Below, piece by piece: positions 1 through 6,418 of a stretch of 12,044 nucleotides of DNA. This DNA comes from Kordiimonadaceae bacterium. Its GTDB lineage: Bacteria > Pseudomonadota > Alphaproteobacteria > Sphingomonadales > Kordiimonadaceae. The stretch lies in the NCBI GenBank assembly GCA_014238195.1, contig JABABO010000221.1, forward strand, positions 1 through 12,044. The letters run 5' to 3'. The notes under the pieces were generated by a model. It did not search any database and was not told the DNA's origin. It saw only the letters and a list, made by a program, of their open reading frames with translations. A program made the position numbers and the translations under genes. Position 1 is the stretch's first letter, and every line of letters begins with the position of its first letter.

Positions 1-626
1 TCAGTGATATTCGTATGCCGATTATGGATGGGCTTGAACTGGCTAAGAACGTTCGTGCCTTCAAAAACGAGAAAAAGCATCTAACACTTATTGCTGTAAC
101 AGCGAATATAATACCTGACGATAAATACCGCTTTAAATCTGTCGGTATGAATGATGTTCTTAGCAAACCTATCGAATTGGAAAAACTACAACAAATATTA
201 CAGAAATGGCTGCCCAAAAAAGACTTCAATCACAACAGCACCCAGACAGACACTCAAACATCTAGCCTAAGCACTACTGGAGATTTATTTTGCCCTGAAA
301 ATATGACAAGGCTTGTTGGTGATAACAGCTATGTACATAATAGTTTGGTGAAAAAATTTCTTGAAAGGTGTCCTCAAACACTCAACGAATTACAAGACGC
401 TTTCGACCAACAAAACCAAGATATGGTGATGCTCGTAGCACACCGGTTTAAGTCAGCTGCGAATGCTGTCGGCGCAATGCGCATCTTTGAAATTCTTAAC
501 GAAATTGAAACCTTAAACAGTAACAGTAATGACCATGAAAATTGGAAAAAATCCCAAGAGCTGCTCTTATCTTTAAAGCATGTCTGCGATGAAACCTATG
601 TGCTCTTGCAACAGTTTCTAACTTAA
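1..626 (+). CDS. Hybrid sensor histidine kinase, C-terminal fragment (receiver + Hpt)
   Basis: This is the 3' end of a gene that starts before the window; the reading frame is open from base 3 and stops with TAA at 624-626. The first visible residues, SDIRMPIMDG, match the phospho-acceptor loop of a response-regulator receiver domain, with the acceptor Asp encoded at 6-8. The conserved receiver Lys follows in SKPIEL. After a polar Gln/Thr/Ser-rich linker comes an Hpt domain with the motif AHRFKSAANAVGA, whose phosphorylatable His is encoded at 441-443. Receiver followed by Hpt at the C terminus is typical of tripartite (BarA/ArcB-like) hybrid kinases, so the missing part probably holds sensor, HisKA and ATPase domains. 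A separate receiver-Hpt protein is possible but less likely. The next gene, a double receiver, is a plausible phosphate acceptor; that link is inferred from position only. Confidence 0.85.
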   Translation, partial: SDIRMPIMDGLELAKNVRAFKNEKKHLTLIAVTANIIPDDKYRFKSVGMNDVLSKPIELEKLQQILQKWLPKKDFNHNSTQTDTQTSSLSTTGDLFCPENMTRLVGDNSYVHNSLVKKFLERCPQTLNELQDAFDQQNQDMVMLVAHRFKSAANAVGAMRIFEILNEIETLNSNSNDHENWKKSQELLLSLKHVCDETYVLLQQFLT

Positions 627-634
627 TAACTAAG

Positions 635-663
635 GATTTGTAAGCGCTGATGGGAAACAAATC
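635..663. repeat. Short perfect inverted repeat between the two signalling genes
   Basis: GATTTGT at 635-641 is exactly mirrored by ACAAATC at 657-663 with a 15-base spacer. It starts nine bases after the kinase stop codon and ends just before the ribosome binding site of the next gene. There is no T-tract after it, so it does not look like an intrinsic terminator. It could be a protein-binding site or an RNA hairpin, or it could be chance. Confidence 0.3.
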
Positions 664-669
664 TATAAC

Positions 670-674
670 GGAGG
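670..674 (+). promoter_or_regulatory. Ribosome binding site of the double-receiver gene
   Basis: GGAGG precedes two consecutive ATG codons (679 and 682). The spacing is 4 bases to the first and 7 bases to the second, so the second ATG is better placed for initiation. The protein differs by one Met only. Confidence 0.75.
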
Positions 675-678
675 CATC

Positions 679-1491
679 ATGATGTTCGATCAGTTAAATG
701 CTCTTATCATTGATGATGATGATTTTTCTATTGATACTATTCGCGCATCGCTTAACGACATTAATATTACCAATGTCACAACAGCAAATTCTGGCGAAAG
801 GGCCCTCGCTGCCTTAAGCGCTAACCAAGCGCCCTATGATGTTATCTTATGTGACCTGCATATGCCAGAGATGGACGGCGAGGAAGTCATTTCAAAAATT
901 GCTGAGCGAAAATACGAAGGTGGTGTGATTTTATACAGCGGCTTGGGTGATACTAATTTACAAGAAATCCATACGCGAATACGAGCATTTGATTTGAATA
1001 TTCTACAATGTCTGCAAAAACCTGTCACTACGGACGACTTGATCTCTGTACTGTCATATTTTTCTGCAAATGCTCAACCCATTGAAAACCTACAACACGC
1101 AAATATCCGCGTTAACATTCTTGATGATGACCCAATGACCTTAGATATTCTTACCCATCAACTCCATGAATTTGGTGTGAGCACCATCGTAACAGCGAGT
1201 AACGTGAAAGACCTTAAAGTGGCCTTAAATGAGAACGCTCGCAAGGATGATTTACTGCTCATTGATATATTTATGCCAGACGAAGACGGTGTCCAATTAT
1301 TGATGGATTTAGGCAAGGCAAACTACGTTGGTAACATCGCACTTATGAGCGGCCGCGATCCAGATTTCCTAGACAGAATTACATCGCTTGGGCAACATCT
1401 TGGATTATCAATCTTACGGGCCCAAACCAAACCGCAAAGCTTGGCAGATATTCGCTCATTACTGACGCAGCACTTGAAAAGCCTTGAGTAA
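679..1491 (+). CDS. Double-receiver response regulator without an output domain
   Basis: The protein of 270 residues (269 if the second ATG is used) is two complete CheY-like receiver domains in tandem. Domain 1 (about residues 6-127) has the acidic cluster LIIDDDD, acceptor Asp59 in CDLHMPEMDG, the switch Ser in LYSG and Lys114 in LQKP. Domain 2 (about 139-268) has ILDDD, acceptor Asp196 in IDIFMPDEDG, a switch Ser in LMSG and Lys251 in QTKP. Both sites therefore look competent for phosphorylation. Nothing follows the second domain: no DNA-binding, GGDEF, EAL, HD-GYP or kinase module. From memory, both domains resemble the receivers that precede EAL domains in VieA-type regulators; this is an impression, not an alignment. 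It lies 52 bases after the kinase fragment on the same strand and is probably co-transcribed. Likely roles are a phosphate sink, a relay intermediate or a protein-interaction switch; none is shown by the sequence. Confidence 0.85.
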   Translation: MMFDQLNALIIDDDDFSIDTIRASLNDINITNVTTANSGERALAALSANQAPYDVILCDLHMPEMDGEEVISKIAERKYEGGVILYSGLGDTNLQEIHTRIRAFDLNILQCLQKPVTTDDLISVLSYFSANAQPIENLQHANIRVNILDDDPMTLDILTHQLHEFGVSTIVTASNVKDLKVALNENARKDDLLLIDIFMPDEDGVQLLMDLGKANYVGNIALMSGRDPDFLDRITSLGQHLGLSILRAQTKPQSLADIRSLLTQHLKSLE

Positions 1492-1513
1492 AGCCAAAAC
1501 TAAGCGAGAGGCA

Positions 1514-2863
1514 TCACCCGTTACGTTCTTCGGCACGTTTCCAATCTTCGGGTAAAGAACGCGATGCAAGCCAGAAAAACACCCCGCTTAGTAAGAATGA
1601 AAGCACAACCGATGACATCCCCATTCGCACAGAAAAAACTTCTGTATTACTTGGTGCGAACACGTCAATCATAATCCCCGCGAAAGTCGGGCCACCGCCA
1701 AGAGCAATCATGTTCAAAACAAAGAAGAATAAAGCAGTTGACGTGGCCCTTACAGAGACCGGTGCCAATGTTTGTGCAATGGCAAAACTTGGCCCCAAAT
1801 AACACCCAAGGCAAACGAGTAAAAACGCCGAAAAAGTAAGGTGGGCAGCAATTGTTGTGGACCATAACGATCCCAGTGATAAGGGCAAAGCCAACATCAC
1901 GGCAAGGGCTGGAAGAAAGGCATATCCCCTTACATTTTTACTCCCCCAAATATCCGCAGCTTTTGCACCCAGAAACGTAGCGCCCGCATAGGCAATGCCA
2001 TTAATGAAGCCAAGAATAATGATAATCTTCTTAAAATCATAATCAGGGTCAATAAGCAGAATAAGCTTCGTCTGAAAACCGCTAAAGGCATATGACGAAA
2101 ATGAGGCAAAGGCGATTCCAAGACACATAAACCACCATGTTTTAATCGATAATAATTGTTTCACAGCTTCAAAAAATGGTAGCTTTTCTGCTTCCTCTAT
2201 TACGTTTTCGCCTCGGGCCATCATCGCAGCTTTTTCAGCTTTTTCCATCGCACCGCGTTCTGGTTCAGGCACTAAAATTTTAACTATAACCGCAAGCCCA
2301 ATACCTGTTAGGCCCAGTATAATAAAGATTCGGCGCCAATTGACAGTGTCCGTGTCTGCCCCTGTGAGCGCAGCCGTTACAAAATAGGCCGTCATAATCC
2401 CCAAGGGAATACCCATTGAATAAACCCCAAGGGCACTGGTACGTTCCCGCTTGTCATATAAGTCCGAGATGATAGAATGCGCTGGCGGTGACCCCCCAGC
2501 TTCACCAACACCAACGCCTATGCGCGCAAGGGCGATATGGGTAAAATTCTGTGCTAGGCCTGTAAGCGCTGTAAATCCGCTCCAGATCGCTAAAGCGATA
2601 GACAATAATGTCACCCGATTAACACGGTCAGCTAGGTAAGCGATCGGGATACCCATAACAGTATAAAAAACCGCAAAAGCAAGACCAATCAGCAACCCTA
2701 ATTGTGTATTGGTTAAATCTAAGTCTGCCTGAATGAATGGTGCAAGTATGCCAACAATCTGGCGGTCAATGAAATTAAAGCCATATACCAATGTTAAAAG
2801 AAACAGAATAAAAGTGCGATAGCGCTTCGATGGTTGACTATGTGGTATTACAGAATTAGCCAT
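1514..2863 (-). CDS. MFS transporter, spinster-like, probable sugar uptake carrier
   Basis: A 449-residue, highly hydrophobic protein with about 12 predicted membrane segments, so it acts in the inner membrane. After a short polar N terminus, the first segment contains YGFNFIDRQIVGIL. The MFS motif between segments 2 and 3 appears as YLADRVNRV. The stretch RIGVGVGEAGGSPPAHSIIS is typical of the spinster-like branch of the major facilitator superfamily found in many alphaproteobacteria. I start it at MANSVIPH (ATG at 2863) because an AAGGGA ribosome binding site lies 7 bases upstream; the frame stays open to a TTG at 3019, but that extension has no binding site and no family character. An operator-like palindrome identical in its 12-base core to the one before glk lies upstream, which suggests it imports glucose or a related sugar. 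The substrate cannot be read from the sequence. It converges with the double-receiver gene, only 22 bases apart. Confidence 0.8.
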   Translation of the reverse strand: MANSVIPHSQPSKRYRTFILFLLTLVYGFNFIDRQIVGILAPFIQADLDLTNTQLGLLIGLAFAVFYTVMGIPIAYLADRVNRVTLLSIALAIWSGFTALTGLAQNFTHIALARIGVGVGEAGGSPPAHSIISDLYDKRERTSALGVYSMGIPLGIMTAYFVTAALTGADTDTVNWRRIFIILGLTGIGLAVIVKILVPEPERGAMEKAEKAAMMARGENVIEEAEKLPFFEAVKQLLSIKTWWFMCLGIAFASFSSYAFSGFQTKLILLIDPDYDFKKIIIILGFINGIAYAGATFLGAKAADIWGSKNVRGYAFLPALAVMLALPLSLGSLWSTTIAAHLTFSAFLLVCLGCYLGPSFAIAQTLAPVSVRATSTALFFFVLNMIALGGGPTFAGIMIDVFAPSNTEVFSVRMGMSSVVLSFLLSGVFFWLASRSLPEDWKRAEERNG

Positions 2864-2870
2864 ATGTACT

Positions 2871-2876
2871 TCCCTT
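2871..2876 (-). promoter_or_regulatory. Ribosome binding site that fixes the transporter start
   Basis: Read on the minus strand this is AAGGGA, 7 bases before the ATG at 2863. It supports the 449-residue start over the longer reading frame, which would begin with a TTG at 3019. Confidence 0.7.
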
Positions 2877-3128
2877 ACTAAACGATACTCAGCCCCCACT
2901 AGCTCCCCCCAGCGATATGGCTTATCAAAAATGACTTCAAATATGTAACCTACAGCTTTTATCGAAGTGTGCAAGACGCATTTATATAAGCCTTGATCTT
3001 CAAACCATAGTATATCCAATCAAGATATAAGCATGTTTCTTAAAAAATCATTACGATGCCGTTTCGACGATTAGCCACTAAGGTATGCAAGGTTTTCAGT
3101 TCTCTGGCTTGCTAGAGGATAAGAATCA

Positions 3129-3157
3129 ATGACAGCGCTGTCTTTTTTTGATGACAA
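3129..3157 (-). promoter_or_regulatory. Candidate promoter of the transporter gene, overlapped by the operator
   Basis: On the minus strand TTGTCA (3157-3152; 5 of 6 to the -35 consensus) is followed after 17 bases by TGTCAT (3134-3129; 4 of 6 to TATAAT). The operator palindrome covers the -10 element, as expected for repression. It would give a leader of roughly 260 bases. The -10 is weak, so this is tentative. Confidence 0.35.
3130..3143. promoter_or_regulatory. LacI-family operator upstream of the transporter gene
   Basis: TGACAGCGCTGTCT contains the perfect 12-base palindrome GACAGCGCTGTC with a central CG, the form typical of LacI-family operators. It matches the site at 4459-4472 in 13 of 14 positions. 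It lies 266 bases upstream of the transporter start and about 190 bases beyond the 3' end of the regulator gene. The local regulator is the obvious ligand (inference). Confidence 0.75.
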
Positions 3158-3234
3158 AGCTGAATTACTAGTGTAAGCCTATAAATGAACTGGAAATTCA
3201 TCACAGTTTAAACTTCATTCTTCCAACTAAAACT

Positions 3235-3265
3235 GGGCGGACCATTTGGTACCGCCCTTCTTTTT
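3235..3265. terminator. Intrinsic terminator downstream of the LacI-type gene
   Basis: GGGCGG (3235-3240) pairs with CCGCCC (3252-3257); ACC/GGT extends the stem past one bulged A and leaves an ATTT loop. On the + strand it is followed by TTCTTTTT (3258-3265). On the minus strand it is followed by a weaker AGTTTTAGTT tract. It can end the regulator transcript, which stops at 3336, and would also block + strand transcription. The better U-tract faces the + direction, where no gene is visible upstream. Confidence 0.7.
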
Positions 3266-3335
3266 ACTGGGTGCGTAAATCTTTTCTGTCAGTGATAATA
3301 AAGCGCCATAATGTTACTTTTAAAGGATGATAAAT

Positions 3336-4355
3336 CTATATCAAAGGTGCCGAACTGCTGCGAATTTTTAGCTCGAACGGCATGACGATCTGCTGCCCCT
3401 TTTTCGGTTCGTGAATATAAGTAATCAGTTTTTCCGCGGCTTTATGACCCATATCACGAATCGGTTGGCGCACTGTTGTCATGGGCGGCCAAATATAACG
3501 TGATAAAGGCGTATCATCAAACCCAACAACCGATAAATCATCGGGTACTTTCAATCCCATATCTAAAGCTGTGTGCATCGCCGCCGCCGCCATATCATCA
3601 TTTGTAGAAAAAAGTGCTGTAGGACGCGGGTTAGCAGACAATATTTTCTGTGTAGCAGATAAGCCTGAATCAAACGAATAATATCCTTGTGCTATAATTT
3701 GGTCATCAACAGCAAGGCCCGCTGCGTTCAACGCATCGCAGTAACCGATAAAGCGGCGCAAACCAGCAGAATGTTGCGGATGACCTTTAATAAAACCAAT
3801 ACGCCTGTGACCTGCCTTAATCAAATAATTAGTCATTTCGAAGACAGCTAGACGATCATCTAACATAATCACAGGCCCATCAAATTTAGTCTCGCCAAAG
3901 GCTGGCGGCGAAACCAGAGCATGGGCAAAGTTTTGCGCCACTAAATGTTGGACCAATTCCATATTATCACTAAGGGGCGGGGTTAGAATCAACCCACTCA
4001 CCCGCGACTGGATAATCAGTTCATCAGTTTGTGCAATCAAATTCGACTTTTGACTATCCAGTGAATAAAGAACCATACCATAACCGCTTTCACGGCAAGT
4101 CTCTAATACGCCTGTTTGTAAATTCGCTAAATATGATGGGCTTGGGTTGTCATAAACCAAACCGATTAAATAACTATTTTTACCAGCTAATCCACGGGCA
4201 GCAACATTTGGCCAATAATCCAATTGCCGCGCCGCTTCAAGTACTTTTTGGCGCGTTGTTTTCCGTACATTCGGTTCACGGTTAATCACACGGGACACAG
4301 TTTTAATTGAAACCTCTGCTAAGGCTGCTACGTCATCAATCGTTATTTTTCTCAC
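3336..4355 (-). CDS. LacI-family transcriptional regulator of the glucose / ED genes
   Basis: This 339-residue protein has the full LacI-family layout. Residues 1-25 form the helix-turn-helix (ITIDDVAALAEVSIKTVSRV); the positions equivalent to LacI Tyr17, Gln18 and Arg22 are Ile17, Lys18 and Arg22. The hinge helix PNVAARGLA carries Leu56, the residue that LacI inserts into the central CpG of its operator, and both local palindromes have a central CG. The remainder is a periplasmic-binding-protein-like effector and dimerisation domain (SYLIGLVYDNPSPSYLANL to the C terminus), including VVGFDDTPLSRYIWPPMTTV. The start is GTG at 4355 with an AGGGA about 11 bases upstream. It is divergent from glk and shares that intergenic region. 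It probably represses glk and the transporter, and perhaps itself, in the absence of sugar. The effector (glucose, glucose-6-P or KDPG) cannot be told from sequence. Confidence 0.88.
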   Translation of the reverse strand: MRKITIDDVAALAEVSIKTVSRVINREPNVRKTTRQKVLEAARQLDYWPNVAARGLAGKNSYLIGLVYDNPSPSYLANLQTGVLETCRESGYGMVLYSLDSQKSNLIAQTDELIIQSRVSGLILTPPLSDNMELVQHLVAQNFAHALVSPPAFGETKFDGPVIMLDDRLAVFEMTNYLIKAGHRRIGFIKGHPQHSAGLRRFIGYCDALNAAGLAVDDQIIAQGYYSFDSGLSATQKILSANPRPTALFSTNDDMAAAAMHTALDMGLKVPDDLSVVGFDDTPLSRYIWPPMTTVRQPIRDMGHKAAEKLITYIHEPKKGQQIVMPFELKIRSSSAPLI

Positions 4356-4423
4356 ACCAACTTCGTCCCTGTTACCAATGAGCCTTTTTGTATTGCTTAA
4401 TGTTTGTAATTATCAAAACGCCT

Positions 4424-4452
4424 ATTTTATAGTCATTATTCTATAGATACAA
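4424..4452 (-). promoter_or_regulatory. Candidate promoter of the LacI-type gene
   Basis: On the minus strand TTGTAT (4452-4447) is followed after 17 bases by TAAAAT (4429-4424; 5 of 6 to the -10 consensus), about 70 bases before the GTG start. The operator at 4459-4472 lies just upstream of this -35, so self-regulation is possible. The -35 is weak. Confidence 0.35.
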
Positions 4453-4457
4453 GGAAA

Positions 4458-4486
4458 TTGACAGCGCTGTCATTTATGTTTAGTAA
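4458..4486 (+). promoter_or_regulatory. Candidate glk promoter with operator over its -35 box
   Basis: A perfect TTGACA at 4458-4463 is followed after exactly 17 bases by TAGTAA (4481-4486; 3 of 6 to TATAAT). Five of the six -35 bases are part of the operator palindrome, so a bound regulator would exclude RNA polymerase. The leader to the glk ATG would be about 95 bases. The weak -10 keeps this tentative. Confidence 0.5.
4459..4472. promoter_or_regulatory. LacI-family operator in the lacI-glk divergent region
   Basis: TGACAGCGCTGTCA is a perfect 14-base palindrome with a central CG. It lies 103 bases from the regulator start and 115 bases from the glk start. It shares its 12-base core with the site upstream of the transporter gene. 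It is placed to control both divergent genes. Confidence 0.82.
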
Positions 4487-4587
4487 AACCACTAGTTTCC
4501 CATTGATGCCGTGAACCACTTAAGGCCCTTCGTAAGGTGAAAAGACCCGTTCATGCAGTTTAGAATGCATTATTTTAGGTAATAACT

Positions 4588-5583
4588 ATGACTGACAAAA
4601 TTTTAAATGCAAACATTCCCAATAGCCGGAAAGGTGATTTAGTGATTGTCGGCGACATCGGCGGCACAAATGGGCGATTTGCAATTGCTGAAATAACGAG
4701 CGGGGCGCCAAATGTTCGGGAAATGCATATTTATCAAAGCGCAGACTATACTAATCTAGGCCCAATGTTGGGGAAGTTTTTGACCGACGTGGGCAATCCT
4801 AATACAGTCGCTTGCCGTCTTGCCGTTGCGGGACCTGCACAAAAAGACAGCGCATACTTGACCAACTTAGGCTGGGACGTTAACGCCCGAGCGATTGAAA
4901 CAGAACTTGGTATCAAAGACGTGGGATTTCTAAATGATTTTGGTGCCCTAGCCTTCGCGGCGAGCGTCGTAGAAAAAGAACATACCTTACGCATAAAATC
5001 TGGTTCAAAGGTCGAAAACGCACCCATGAGCATGATGGGACCTGGAACAGGGTTTGGGCTTTCCTTATTGGTACCCAACAATACGGGTGGCTATTCTGTT
5101 GTCGAAACCGAAGGCGGACATGTGGCCTTTGCACCTGTGACGCCGCTGGAAGAAGATCTCCTAAAATTTCTGCGCCGCGAACATGGTCATGTTTCGGTTG
5201 AAACGCTGTTATGTGGTCGTGGACTTGAGCGCATCCATCGCTTTTTAGTGACCTATGGCGGCTCTGGTAACCCTGATCTAACCCCTGCCGAAATTAGCGC
5301 CGCCGCCCATGATGGCACACAGCCCTCTGCTTTGCGGGCTGTGCAATTATTTCTGTCGATCCTTGGCAGTGTTGCTGGGGATGTAGCGCTGACACACGGT
5401 GCAAAAGGCGGTGTATATTTCGGTGGTGGAATTTTACCCAAAATCGCTAATCAAATTGAAACCAGTGATCTCGTCACACGTTTTACGACCAAAGGCATTA
5501 TGAGCGAATATTTAACCAATATCCCTATTCACTTGATCACCGCCCCAGACGCTGCACTCATTGGCGCTGCCGCTTCGGTTTAA
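4588..5583 (+). CDS. glk: Glucokinase (Glk family)
   Basis: Cytoplasmic ATP-dependent phosphorylation of glucose to glucose-6-phosphate, the entry step for sugar taken up without phosphorylation. The 331-residue protein is close to the usual length of the bacterial Glk family (about 320). It has the phosphate-binding motif GDIGGTNGRF (residues 22-31), the catalytic-base motif LNDFGALA with Asp117, the loop GPGTGFGLSLL, the Glk-type signature EGGHVAFAPVTPLEEDLL followed by HGHVSVETLLCGRGLERI, and the C-terminal glycine loop YFGGGILPKI. These features place it in the Glk family and not among ROK sugar kinases, as it lacks the ROK zinc-binding cysteine cluster. The ATG is preceded by a modest AGGT about 8 bases upstream. 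It is divergent from the regulator gene and converges with eda. The operator at 4459-4472 implies induction by sugar through the neighbouring regulator. Confidence 0.94.
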   Translation: MTDKILNANIPNSRKGDLVIVGDIGGTNGRFAIAEITSGAPNVREMHIYQSADYTNLGPMLGKFLTDVGNPNTVACRLAVAGPAQKDSAYLTNLGWDVNARAIETELGIKDVGFLNDFGALAFAASVVEKEHTLRIKSGSKVENAPMSMMGPGTGFGLSLLVPNNTGGYSVVETEGGHVAFAPVTPLEEDLLKFLRREHGHVSVETLLCGRGLERIHRFLVTYGGSGNPDLTPAEISAAAHDGTQPSALRAVQLFLSILGSVAGDVALTHGAKGGVYFGGGILPKIANQIETSDLVTRFTTKGIMSEYLTNIPIHLITAPDAALIGAAASV

Positions 5584-5626
5584 GGCTTTTGCACGGATTT
5601 GTCATATCGCTGTCATGCCAATTATA

Positions 5627-5665
5627 GGGTGTGGCGTACGATTGACTACGCACCATTCTCTTTTT
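5627..5665 (+). terminator. Possible glk terminator
   Basis: In the 161-base convergent gap, GGTG and CGTA (5628-5638, with a 3-base bulge TGG) pair with TACG and CACC (5647-5654) around an 8-base loop. A T-rich tract TTCTCTTTTT follows at 5656-5665. The stem is imperfect. I see no clear terminator for eda on the other strand in the A+T-rich remainder of the gap. Confidence 0.4.
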
Positions 5666-5744
5666 AAGTGACTAATAGGTTCCAAATTATGATCTGACCA
5701 TTGGATATAAAAACCATAATGATTTTCAATTTTATATATTATTT

Positions 5745-6374
5745 TTATACCTTAATTTTTAGGGCAGCCTCTGCTAGTGTGCCTGTTTCAGACTGATCAA
5801 CCGTGCCATCAGCGCGGCGTATGATCATCCATGAACCACCAACGACAGGGACATGGGCAAGTTCAAGATAATCCTTGGCGTTTAATGGTGTTACGCCGCC
5901 TGTCGGGCAAAAACGTGCGTCTGCAAGCACCGCCCCAGCCGCTTTTAAGTAGGGGGCACCACCCGAAGCCGACGCAGGGAAAAACTTCAAACTGTTAAAA
6001 CCATAATCAAGCGCTGTCATCGCTTCAGACAGTGTCGCCGTACCGGGCAAAAATGCCCAGTTTAATGCAGTGATTTTAGCAGCAAGCGCTGCGGTTAAAC
6101 CAGGACTAACCCCAAATACTGCACCCGTAGCATGAGCTGTTTCCGCCATGTCCGCATTTAGAACAGTCCCCACACCAACCATCGCATCAGATGGCAAATC
6201 GGCGATCACAGCCTTTACTTGCTCAAGTGCCGTTTGATGTCGCAAAGTAATTTCAAAGACACGCATCCCTGCCTCGTATAATGTACGGCTGGTTGTCACA
6301 GCTTCTGTTACATTATTAAAAGCCAGAACTGGGATCACGGGTCCTGCCGTAAAAATATCTTCCAAAACGCTCAT
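5745..6374 (-). CDS. eda: KDPG aldolase (2-keto-3-deoxy-6-phosphogluconate aldolase)
   Basis: Last enzyme of the Entner-Doudoroff pathway: it cleaves KDPG to pyruvate and glyceraldehyde-3-phosphate in the cytoplasm. At 209 residues it has the normal length of the class I KDPG/KHG aldolase family. The TIM-barrel motifs are intact: IPVLAFNN near the N terminus, catalytic Glu41 and phosphate-contacting Arg45 in FEITLRH, GVGTVLN, VSPGLT, Schiff-base Lys130 in SLKFFPA, FCPTGGVTP and GGSWM. The ATG at 6374 has an AAGGA ribosome binding site about 7 bases upstream. It follows edd by 44 bases and is the last gene of the leftward cluster, so dehydratase and aldolase are made together. No C-terminal oddity is seen. 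Confidence 0.95.
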   Translation of the reverse strand: MSVLEDIFTAGPVIPVLAFNNVTEAVTTSRTLYEAGMRVFEITLRHQTALEQVKAVIADLPSDAMVGVGTVLNADMAETAHATGAVFGVSPGLTAALAAKITALNWAFLPGTATLSEAMTALDYGFNSLKFFPASASGGAPYLKAAGAVLADARFCPTGGVTPLNAKDYLELAHVPVVGGSWMIIRRADGTVDQSETGTLAEAALKIKV

Positions 6375-6418
6375 TCTATTTCCTTACTCATGCTAAAGCA
6401 GCACTCTTTAACGTATAT

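Larger units (their letters stand above)
2864..3335. other. Non-coding stretch between the transporter and regulator genes
   Basis: This 472-base A+T-rich stretch holds no convincing gene. It contains the transporter ribosome binding site, a long probable leader for the transporter mRNA, the palindromic operator at 3130-3143, a candidate leftward promoter overlapping it, and a hairpin terminator at 3235-3265. Short reading frames here (for example 14 codons inside the leader) lack ribosome binding sites. Confidence 0.6.

Noticed and set aside
2864..3019. A 52-codon in-frame N-terminal extension of the transporter starting at a TTG
   Set aside because: It has no ribosome binding site and no family resemblance, and a well-spaced AAGGGA precedes the internal ATG at 2863.
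4746..5081. Long open frame on the strand opposite glk
   Set aside because: It lies wholly inside glk, has no ribosome binding site and no recognisable protein character; similar overlapping frames inside edd, zwf and pgi were dropped for the same reason.
5600..5617. Two GTCAT repeats 11 bases apart downstream of glk, one within a near half-operator
   Set aside because: No palindrome and no promoter context; five-base repeats are expected by chance.
6006..6019. Operator half-site GCGCTGTCA inside eda
   Set aside because: Only 10 of 14 positions match, it is not palindromic, and it encodes an ordinary stretch of the aldolase.
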